In this document: piece after piece, positions 57,269 to 64,000 of the stretch | Position numbering within the stretch: the first letter of the stretch is position 1 | How the letters are laid out: every line of letters begins with the position of its first letter | Assembly: GCF_024741795.1 (NCBI RefSeq) | Contig: NZ_CP102950.1 | Coordinates: forward strand, 1,798,001 to 1,862,000 | DNA from: Arthrobacter sp. CJ23 | Lineage (GTDB): Bacteria > Actinomycetota > Actinomycetes > Actinomycetales > Micrococcaceae | Reading direction: 5' to 3' | Length of the DNA stretch: 64,000 nt | The notes under the pieces: generated by a model | What the model saw: only the letters and a program-made list of their open reading frames with translations | What the model was told of the DNA's origin: nothing | Database searches by the model: none | Made by a program: the position numbers and the translations under genes

Positions 57269-58425
57269 CCCGGAACACGTCCCGAGGGCAGGTCGAAGGG
57301 CTGGTCCGCTTCTACCTAAACGATCGCCTCGCCGACGCCAACGAACCCCCAGGCGTGCGCGAAGCCGTGATCCAAAATCTGGTCGACCGAATCGATATCG
57401 TCAAACAGCGCTCCGGAGAACAGATCGGCCAGCTCCGCTCGCCATCGTCGCAACGCATCCCCGACGCCTACTTCAACGATGAAGAAGAAACAGAGAACGC
57501 CATCCAACTGGCAGCAGCTGGAATGAGAGCAGCACATGCACGCGCAGGCTTCCTGACAGCCGATGCACGGAGGTTTGAAGCCAGGTACGCGTTCTCGCTT
57601 GCCCCTTCAGCCAGATGGGCGCTTCTCGAAGAATCGTCCCGCGTTCCTCGTCCGGAAACTCGCCATCATCTTCTGGCGCGGTCCCTGACGCCCATTCCGT
57701 GGCAGGACAACGAGGCCGACTGGCCGCCGCCGACCGCGGTCGAACTCGAGGGAACACGCCGCCTCACAGGACAAGATGCATGGCCTATCCGTGTCGCAGA
57801 GAGTCCATATAATGATTGGGTTCAAATTGGCATGTTCGAAAGGCAGGCCACATTGGACAGCACCTACCCCAAACAGCCCAGCCGACAACTATTCATCACA
57901 ACCGGGCTCGAGGTAACAGGCGCGTCCATTTCGATCGATTCGCTGCCTGTCGGAACTAACCCACCAAATATCTGGCTGGCCCCGTACGACCACCTACTCC
58001 CGGGTGTTGATCAAGCTTCAGCCGCAGAAACGCTGGAGGATCTGCAAGGACCGTTGACCATGATTGCCAACTACCGGGGTCAGCGGAGCGCACCTCACGG
58101 CGGCCGCGGCGTTGGACTTCACCCGTTCAGTCTTGTGCCTCGACTCGAACTCGTGGCGTTTCTCAACCTGCGCCCGGAGTCTCCGACAGTTCGCCAATGT
58201 CTCATTGACGACCAAGGGCCAGCTCTGGTGGGACGCAACTGGCGCGGATTTCTGATCCACGACGGCAGCTATACGCCTCTTGAACCTGCGGTCCACGGCG
58301 CGGACCTCATAGTTCGCCCGGATCTGTACGAACGCCTCGAAGACACACTCGACAAGAACCGCATCCAGTCTGGCATCACAGTGCGGCACGTCGAGGGTGA
58401 AGGCAATGACATGGAATACGACTGA
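57265..58425 (+). CDS. Unknown 386-residue protein coupled to the nuclease-STAND gene
   Basis: No family recognised. It is translationally coupled (ATGA) to the STAND gene, so it likely works with it. The N-terminus is helical (GLVRFYLNDRLADANEPPGVREAVIQNLV). The middle is mixed with many Trp/Pro (ARSLTPIPWQDNEADWPPPTA). The C-terminal 180 residues are beta-rich (QLFITTGLEVTGASISIDS, LVPRLELVAFLNLRP) and end in a helix-strand unit GADLIVRPDLYERLEDTLDK then SGITVRHVEGE. That end resembles in layout the C-terminus of the convergent STAND protein (ELLVDAGWLDQWLTSEQKSLIWVENTGK). It could be a detached sensor or adaptor subunit; this is inference. Confidence 0.7.
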   Translation: MTRNTSRGQVEGLVRFYLNDRLADANEPPGVREAVIQNLVDRIDIVKQRSGEQIGQLRSPSSQRIPDAYFNDEEETENAIQLAAAGMRAAHARAGFLTADARRFEARYAFSLAPSARWALLEESSRVPRPETRHHLLARSLTPIPWQDNEADWPPPTAVELEGTRRLTGQDAWPIRVAESPYNDWVQIGMFERQATLDSTYPKQPSRQLFITTGLEVTGASISIDSLPVGTNPPNIWLAPYDHLLPGVDQASAAETLEDLQGPLTMIANYRGQRSAPHGGRGVGLHPFSLVPRLELVAFLNLRPESPTVRQCLIDDQGPALVGRNWRGFLIHDGSYTPLEPAVHGADLIVRPDLYERLEDTLDKNRIQSGITVRHVEGEGNDMEYD

Positions 58426-58821
58426 GCTGCTGCCGACGGCAAAGCGGCAGCAACTGGGTACATCATTCGAATCAATGGGATAGCCCGGCGGTCATGAATC
58501 GGTGATGCATGGATCATGCAGGAAACTCGCGCAATCACTGGCTGTCAATGCCGATCGGCGTGGCATGCAAGTGGCTCTCCATTGAACACCCAGTGCCCGC
58601 TCTGGCTGGCAGGGTAACCCGCCGTCCTACGCTTGAAGGCCGCCCTTTGGAACCCCTGATTTCTCCGTGACTGTATCGCTGCGGGCGTTGATCATCCTCG
58701 CTCCGACCTTCCGCTCCTTGGCCACAAGGGCACGGCGCTGGGGCACCTCGAGGTGGCGCACCAGCTCACACTCGCGCAGATACTCAAACTCGAATGGGAT
58801 CCCTGTAGATGGCGGCCGATG
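58426..58821. other. Gap between convergent island genes
   Basis: 396 bases. An 8-bp hairpin (TGCTGCCG 58428-58435 with CGGCAGCA 58445-58452) may end the plus-strand unit. The right part holds the SRAP remnant. The stretch 58460-58620 shows nothing I can recognise. Confidence 0.5.
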
Positions 58822-58832
58822 TCACTCGTCGC
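58626..58832 (-). pseudogene. Decayed SRAP (YedK/HMCES-like) gene remnant
   Basis: Read on the minus strand past the TGA at 58822, the frame continues with ECELVRHLEVPQRRALVAKE and then KVGARMINARSDTVTEK. The latter is the highly conserved SRAP core around the DNA-contacting Asn of MINAR. After a frame change FQRAAFKRR follows, also SRAP-like (family pattern PAFRRAFKRRR). Just before, another frame reads ATSDI, matching the family NVAPTSDI. The start with catalytic Cys2 and the C-terminus are missing. SRAP proteins crosslink abasic sites in single-stranded DNA. The remnant has at least two frame breaks and cannot be functional. Confidence 0.6.
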
Positions 58833-61800
58833 GAGCAGGAAGGCGATACCAACCGGGTGATGAGGTTTGCGTAACGCTTCCGGTTGCCCGGGAACGGACT
58901 TGGGATCGGGTGAGAGCGCCAGGGTGGGCTCGGCCTCCGCCGAATCCGCGGTAAACATCTTTACCGGTGTTCTCCACCCATATAAGTGACTTTTGTTCGG
59001 AGGTGAGCCACTGATCGAGCCAGCCTGCGTCGACGAGGAGCTCGTTCTGGCCGGCGTTGACGGTATGCCGGAGGACGGCGGTGAGCTTGCCCGTATTGTC
59101 TGTCCAACCGTTGCGGCCGTTCCAGTGGAGGTTCCCGGGCGCATGGCCGAAAAACTCAGGTGCCGGCGCCACCAGGGAAATGGTCTCGTAGTCTCCGGGA
59201 GCGTACTCGTACTCGCCGAGGATGTCCCAGGCAGCTGGCTGGGTAGGGACGCTGATTGGATGCCGCGACTCGTGGTTTACCACATGCATGGTTTCACCGT
59301 GGTGGTGGCCGTAGGGGAATTCGCCGACGTATCCGTCGTGGGTTTGTGGGAAGTTGGACAGGCCGTGATCGAGGAGGTCGCGTCCTTCGAGGTCGGCCAA
59401 CGCGGCTGAAAGGTCTGAAGTGTTCACCACGTGGGCGTAGAGGTGGGTCCAAATTTTGCGGGTGCCCTTGGAGTAGTCGTTGCCGTCGTTCCATTCGTAA
59501 TAGCCAGACAGGACGATGAAGGGGTGTCCTTCGTGTTCGGCGTCGGTGACGGCGATGGTGGGGAGGTCGGTGTCATGGGCCACCCATTGGGCGTCCGTCT
59601 TACCGGCTGTAGTCGCCCAGTCGTAAGTTGGCACCCAGGAGCGAGGTGCATTGTCGGCGGGTACGAATTCGATAACGGTCGGGTCGATCTGGCGGGACAC
59701 AGTGGTCGCGGGACCTGGGACCGGTGCCGACGGCGGATCCCAGGAGTTGGGGGTCTTTGGAGCGTGGTCGGAGACATGCCCGATGAGCCGGTTGAGGGCA
59801 ATCCACTGGTACTTCTTGCCGATTCGCTCGATCCACGGGGGCTTTCCGCGGCCGCCGCCGTACTTGCCCAACACGTACCCGTCAAAACTGGCGTGCCATT
59901 CTGCGCGGTACCCAAGGCGGATGACTTCGGCGACGACCCACCGTGCTGCGGCCGGAACGTTGATCCCAGGCCGGTCTTTGAGATCGTACTCAAGTTTGTA
60001 CCGGTAAAAGTCGTCCTGGGTAGTGGAATGCACGAGCTTCGGATAGTCGGGGCTCTTGTACTGAGCGATCTCTCCCTCGGTCGGCCACTCTAGCGGCCAC
60101 GCACTCGCGTACGGTGGCCGGAACTGCGCCACTGTCACGCCCTCGGGCAGACTTGCTCGATCGTTTGCTGCCTCGAGGATGCAGCGCGCAGCATCGCGGA
60201 CGGCCACGTTCGCGGTGAGATCAGCAGGCGAGGCAAAGAAGCTGGTCCACACGACCTCAGCTGCGGCCGCCCAGTCTGTGTCGCTACCGTTGGCCAGGAG
60301 TGCCGAGTACGCGACCTCGAGAGCACGTTCGACGACCCACTCGTCGTTTACGACACTGAAGCGCTCCAGGAGCCCGGCCACCTCCCCGGGATGACGGGTG
60401 AGGAGGCGAGCGGCGGCGACGGTTGCGGGCTCACGGACACGACGGTCCGTGGCGCTTGTGGTCCATAGGAGCGCGGTTATCCACAGGCGTGTGGTGTCCT
60501 TGCCGACTTGGTGGATAGGCTTCTCGCGCGCCCAACGGATGAGACGGTCGACTGCCCCACTGGTGCCATGGGTTATGTGCAGCCATCCCGAGAGGAACCG
60601 GTCGCGGGCACCCATGTTCCACCTGTTGAGGAACCTGTGAAGGAACTCGGCGTTCAGCGGGTGGCCGGGGCGTGCGGCGAGCCGGAAGAGCATCGTGAGG
60701 CCAGCGTCGAAGGTGGCTTTGCGGGTCAGAGCGCGGACGATGATGTCACCGGTCTTGTCAGTGATGGATGTCACTGAGCGCCAGCCGGTGCCAGCGATTA
60801 CGGCGGCGGCAATAGCGTCGACGTTACCGATCTCGGACTCGAATTCGGTTAGTTCGAGCCCGAGACGTTCGGCGACGACGACGGAGGTTGCTTCCAGGAT
60901 GCCGACGTCGATGGTTTCGCCTCGCCCAATGAGCTGTCCGAGGCGCCCGGCGAGTTGGTCTCGGATGCCGGCCGCGTCGGTCACACCGGCGAGGGCGTCG
61001 GACACGATGAGGTGGTGGCCGATGCGTTCGAACGTGATGGCGATGATGTCGGCGCCATACGGGCTGCCGTCAGGGATGACGTCCTCTTCGATCAGCCCTT
61101 GGGCGATGAGAGCGTCGAGCAGTGACTTTTCGGCGCTGACGTCGGACCAAATCGTTACCAGGACGGCTTGAGCCTTGGCACGGGTGAGTGGTTCGCCTCC
61201 TTCGTCGGCGATGGCGGCAGCGAGGGCGTGCATGGCCCGGTGGACTACGCGGTCCGACGGCGAGGCGTCAACGCGGTCACTGATGATGATGTTCGCGTTG
61301 TCGAGGACCATCTTGGCGAGTTCATCGAGGCCCATGTTGGCCTGGTCGAGTGAGAGGCGGCTGTTGGCCTGCAGTGCTTCGCACACCAGTCGCAGGTACA
61401 GCGGGTTGTCGAACTCACCATGGATTGGTGGCGACGTCGGCGCCTCGAGGCAGTAGAACGCGGCGTACTCGCTGACCGCTTCGAACTCGACGCCCTCGAA
61501 TCCCGTGTGCTCGAATCGGGGGAGGGCGACGCCGGGCGGGAGGACTTGGGCGACGTAGTGGGTGCGTGCGGTCAGCAGCAGCCGCACATGCGAGTACCTG
61601 CCGACGACGGTGATGAGCCGGTCAAGGTTGTCGCGCCACAGGGACCGAGGACGGGTGTCATTAAGTGCGTCGATGACGAGCAGTACCGGGGTGCCAGCGG
61701 CCCGGGCACTCTCGTCGAGGAGCGCTATGGTCTCCTCACCTGTCAGGTCAGAGGGCATCTGGAGGAGGTCGCGAAGGTCGGCGAGCGGATCGTGGTTCTT

Positions 61801-62991
61801 GAACCAGCGACCATGCATCACGACGCTGGGGCGGCCCTTGGCCAGACGGCGGGCGACAGCATCAATGGCGAGGTAGGTCTTACCTATGCCGGCGGGGCCT
61901 GTCATGAGAGCGGCCTGGGTGCCAGCGAGCTTGCCGACGGGGCTGATGAGGAGCTCAGTCGCTCCTAAGAGTCTCTCGCCGAGTTCACGGAGCGCATCGA
62001 CGGCCGCTGCGGGGAACCGTACCATGTATTCGCGCTGCCACTGCCGCCAGCTTTCACTGTCCCAATTTTCGTGCTTGCCGTCCATTGCTTCGACCTCGAC
62101 AGCCTCCTGCGCTCGGACGACGGCGGAGGCCGCGTCGAGAGCCTGAGCGAGGTCGTCGAGCCCGGCAGCGGTGCGCGAAGCGTGCCAGGCGTTGAGGGCG
62201 TCGGTGATTGTGGAAGCTGCGGTCCGGGCGGCACCTAAGTCGGCGGCCAGCACCTCCTTGTCGGCGTAACGGAGTTGGTCGGCGGCTTTAGAGACCTCAT
62301 CGACCTGGTCGAGGACGATCTGCCACCACTCGTTGTCAGAACAGAGTGCGGCGATGGATTGGGCCGCGGGCACATCGACGTTGAGCTCCGGCGTGTATCG
62401 GGGGCGTGCGGCGGCGACTGCTTCCTGCATGCGGTCCTCCCACCACTGCTGAGCGAGGACGTCGACGTCAAGCCAATACCGTCGCTGGGTGCCGGAGCTG
62501 TCGAGCCGGTTAAGGCGGGTGACGATGTTCGTTTCCCACTCGATCTCGAACACGACATTCATGCCGCGGTCGGTGGCCATTTTCTGCCAGCCCTCCAGCC
62601 ACCCTTTGGGGTCGCTGATTTTCTCAAGGAGCGACTTGCCGCGGCCGCCGGTGGGACCGGTCGGGTCGGTCGGGATTGCGATTGTATATTTAGTCAGCTT
62701 TGGGTGCTGATGGAGGGCGGCGTTGACAGACTTGTCGAGCTGGGCCTTGCTGACATCGGCTTGGTTGGTCCAGTACTTGGCCTGCCAGCCGTGCTCGGCG
62801 CCGTTCGTGAGAGTCCAGTAGCACTCGACGCCGCCGTCGCCGCCGGCCCCGTGGAGGGACACGAACTTCGAACCGTCTGCCGGGGGCTCCTGCGCGACCT
62901 GCTGGCAGATGAACTGCTCGTACCCATCGCGTTGGCCACCGGGCCCGAGCGACCGGATGCGCGTGAAGTCGATGTCGGGGATGTTCATCAT
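58822..62991 (-). CDS. PD-(D/E)XK nuclease-STAND NTPase, Avs-like anti-phage protein
   Basis: A 1389-residue predicted defence protein. The N-terminal Mrr/Cap4-type nuclease shows GPGGQRDGYEQFI, then LHGAGGDGGVECYW (D52, E56) and GWQAKYW (Q70, K72), a complete PD-(D/E)XK pattern. STAND ATPase follows: P-loop GPAGIGKT (365-372) and Walker B LLVIDALND (D441). A long alpha-helical region leads to a C-terminal sensor-like part with KYGGGRGKPPWIERIGKKYQ and WIALNRLIGH, a motif I associate with large Avs-type ATPases. GAAGGA precedes two adjacent ATGs; 62988 has the better spacing. The last 40 or so residues appear to run through a foreign SRAP remnant, so the natural 3' end may be altered. Confidence 0.8.
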   Translation of the reverse strand: MMNIPDIDFTRIRSLGPGGQRDGYEQFICQQVAQEPPADGSKFVSLHGAGGDGGVECYWTLTNGAEHGWQAKYWTNQADVSKAQLDKSVNAALHQHPKLTKYTIAIPTDPTGPTGGRGKSLLEKISDPKGWLEGWQKMATDRGMNVVFEIEWETNIVTRLNRLDSSGTQRRYWLDVDVLAQQWWEDRMQEAVAAARPRYTPELNVDVPAAQSIAALCSDNEWWQIVLDQVDEVSKAADQLRYADKEVLAADLGAARTAASTITDALNAWHASRTAAGLDDLAQALDAASAVVRAQEAVEVEAMDGKHENWDSESWRQWQREYMVRFPAAAVDALRELGERLLGATELLISPVGKLAGTQAALMTGPAGIGKTYLAIDAVARRLAKGRPSVVMHGRWFKNHDPLADLRDLLQMPSDLTGEETIALLDESARAAGTPVLLVIDALNDTRPRSLWRDNLDRLITVVGRYSHVRLLLTARTHYVAQVLPPGVALPRFEHTGFEGVEFEAVSEYAAFYCLEAPTSPPIHGEFDNPLYLRLVCEALQANSRLSLDQANMGLDELAKMVLDNANIIISDRVDASPSDRVVHRAMHALAAAIADEGGEPLTRAKAQAVLVTIWSDVSAEKSLLDALIAQGLIEEDVIPDGSPYGADIIAITFERIGHHLIVSDALAGVTDAAGIRDQLAGRLGQLIGRGETIDVGILEATSVVVAERLGLELTEFESEIGNVDAIAAAVIAGTGWRSVTSITDKTGDIIVRALTRKATFDAGLTMLFRLAARPGHPLNAEFLHRFLNRWNMGARDRFLSGWLHITHGTSGAVDRLIRWAREKPIHQVGKDTTRLWITALLWTTSATDRRVREPATVAAARLLTRHPGEVAGLLERFSVVNDEWVVERALEVAYSALLANGSDTDWAAAAEVVWTSFFASPADLTANVAVRDAARCILEAANDRASLPEGVTVAQFRPPYASAWPLEWPTEGEIAQYKSPDYPKLVHSTTQDDFYRYKLEYDLKDRPGINVPAAARWVVAEVIRLGYRAEWHASFDGYVLGKYGGGRGKPPWIERIGKKYQWIALNRLIGHVSDHAPKTPNSWDPPSAPVPGPATTVSRQIDPTVIEFVPADNAPRSWVPTYDWATTAGKTDAQWVAHDTDLPTIAVTDAEHEGHPFIVLSGYYEWNDGNDYSKGTRKIWTHLYAHVVNTSDLSAALADLEGRDLLDHGLSNFPQTHDGYVGEFPYGHHHGETMHVVNHESRHPISVPTQPAAWDILGEYEYAPGDYETISLVAPAPEFFGHAPGNLHWNGRNGWTDNTGKLTAVLRHTVNAGQNELLVDAGWLDQWLTSEQKSLIWVENTGKDVYRGFGGGRAHPGALTRSQVRSRATGSVTQTSSPGWYRLPARDE

Positions 62992-63446
62992 GTTCCTTCG
63001 CTGTGTGCAGGCTCTGCGTCTCGCTGAAAACAAACGATATCCGGTCGGCCACCTGAACAGGTTCGACGCGAGTACGCCAAACTTCAGATCAGCATCACAG
63101 CCTTGCTTCCACACCTGTCTCTGGCTACCGGAGTCAGATGGCGAGACCGCCGCTTGGGCAGTGGGGCGACACACGACGTCCGGGTCCGAGGGAGCAGCAG
63201 CGGCCACGAACACCCCATTGGAAGCATGTGAACGGAGGTGCGTCACCAACCGCGGGGTAAGGCTCGATATGCTTGCCCCCCGCGGCAGCCTGAACTGGGG
63301 GAGCCACTGTTCAAAGTTGGACACCGAACGCTTCCTGTCCAACCTGCCCATACCCTGACTGCATCACCGTCCTAGGGCTGTGGCGTATTCATGCAGTGTC
63401 GGAGCGGACGGATAGAGTTTCCACATCTGAGCAAAGGAGGGATCGC
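62992..63446. other. Divergent region between nuclease-STAND and GHKL genes
   Basis: 455 bases with no credible gene. It holds an inverted repeat at 63316-63343, a TAGAGT -10 candidate (63413-63418) for the GHKL gene, and a TATCGT-type -10 near 63035-63042 for the minus-strand gene. Confidence 0.5.
63316..63343. repeat. Inverted repeat GTTGGACA-N12-TGTCCAAC
   Basis: Perfect 8-bp arms with a 12-base spacer in the divergent region, about 100 bases before the GHKL gene. It could be a regulator site or a small hairpin. Confidence 0.5.
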
Positions 63447-64000
63447 ATGGTGCTGACAACTTCCCTGGCTGGGCGCGTCCGCAACACAAGTCTGCCGAAG
63501 AGCCACGCGCTCCTGCCTCTCCTCGAGGCAATCGTCAACGCTATCCAGGCGATCGACGCACGTCGAGGAGACTCCGCAACGCCGGGTCGTATCAACGTGA
63601 GGGTGCACCGAGACACTCAGGCAGAGTTCGATCTCGGCCAGCCGGGCCCTGGACGTGCCCCCATGAAGCCGATTGTCGGCTTCACCGTCGAGGACGACGG
63701 CGTGGGATTCACCCGTCAGAACATGTCCTCGTTCGAAACATTGGACAGCGATTTCAAGTCGCACCTCGGCTGCCGTGGTGTCGGGCGGCTGCTCTGGCTC
63801 AAGGCCTTCGACAAGGTGACGGTCCGCAGCGCCTATGAAGACGAGGGCGGGAAGCTCCGAGGACGTCAGTTCAGATTCTCGGTCGAACGCGAGGTCGAGC
63901 ACGACGGCGACGCTGACGGGTTCGTGCGCCCCGGCACGGCCGTCATCCTCGACGGCTTCAAGAAGGCGTTCCAGCAGAACGCCCCGAAGAGCGTCGACGC
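63447..64000 (+). CDS. GHKL (HATPase_c-type) ATPase, partial at window end
   Basis: The first 184 codons of a gene running off the window. The Bergerat fold is clear: N-box LLPLLEAIVNAIQAID (E27, N31), G1 box VEDDGVGFT (D84, G85, G87) and G2 box GCRGVGRLLWLKAF (G108, G111, G113). It resembles the MutL/Hsp90/MORC-like ATPases found in defence islands rather than a sensor kinase, since no membrane or sensor part precedes it. An ideal AAAGGAGG lies six bases before ATG 63447. The partner genes must lie to the right. Confidence 0.85.
   Translation, partial: MVLTTSLAGRVRNTSLPKSHALLPLLEAIVNAIQAIDARRGDSATPGRINVRVHRDTQAEFDLGQPGPGRAPMKPIVGFTVEDDGVGFTRQNMSSFETLDSDFKSHLGCRGVGRLLWLKAFDKVTVRSAYEDEGGKLRGRQFRFSVEREVEHDGDADGFVRPGTAVILDGFKKAFQQNAPKSVD

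Noticed and set aside
58692..59144. 150-codon minus-strand frame under the end of the STAND gene
   Set aside because: Ser/Pro-rich and without motif over most of its length; only the ATSDI patch is meaningful, and that is assigned to the SRAP remnant.

Overview
The window is GC-rich, densely packed chromosome from an actinobacterium, most likely a member of the Micrococcaceae such as Arthrobacter or Pseudarthrobacter. I base this on gene content read from the sequence: SepH, DUF4193, DUF3093, DUF3710, DUF3159, DUF4192 and DUF5998 proteins, a CydA-CydB-CydDC(fused) cluster, a ParE/ParC pair beside a HrdB-type SigA, and a BlaI-M56 pair. No rRNA, tRNA, CRISPR array or intact insertion sequence was seen.

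Layout. 0-5.2 kb: tricorn-like protease, OsmC/Ohr protein, a VOC protein and a small membrane protein. 5.2-10.3 kb (minus strand): SucB-type E2 acyltransferase, dihydrolipoyl dehydrogenase, leucyl aminopeptidase. 10.6-20.3 kb: PAC2 protein, MFS transporter, DUF4192 protein, SigA, a small zinc-ribbon-like protein, topoisomerase IV subunit B, secreted M28 peptidase. 20.3-28.3 kb: M56 peptidase and BlaI repressor, divergent from cydA-cydB-cydDC, with three copies of one dyad operator between them. 28.3-38.5 kb: tandem GNAT, DinB, VOC, ParC, a GNAT-first PatZ-like protein lysine acetyltransferase, DUF5998, an alkaline-phosphatase-superfamily hydrolase and thymidine kinase. 38.5-51.6 kb: SepH, DUF4193, DUF3093, dUTPase, DUF3710, OB-fold protein, DUF3159, two RCK/TrkA proteins, a KimA-like K+ transporter, a TRAM/SAM RNA methyltransferase and aconitase.

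51.6-64 kb is an accessory defence island directly after the aconitase terminator. It holds a DUF4297/Cap4-like nuclease-STAND NTPase split by a frameshift, a translationally coupled 386-residue protein of unknown function, a convergent second nuclease-STAND protein (Mrr/Avs-like), and a divergent GHKL ATPase gene that runs off the window. A decayed SRAP (YedK/HMCES-like) remnant lies under the 3' end of the second STAND gene. The island has lower GC and looser codon use than its neighbours.

Two regulatory themes stand out. First, the dyad TTCTAC-N5-GTAGAA occurs once before blaI, twice in the cydA promoter, and once with a single mismatch in the promoter of the 117-residue membrane protein 16 kb away, suggesting a BlaI-type regulon that includes the bd oxidase. 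Second, at least nine genes carry a -10-like hexamer exactly six bases before the start codon with no ribosome binding site, which is the layout expected of leaderless transcripts.
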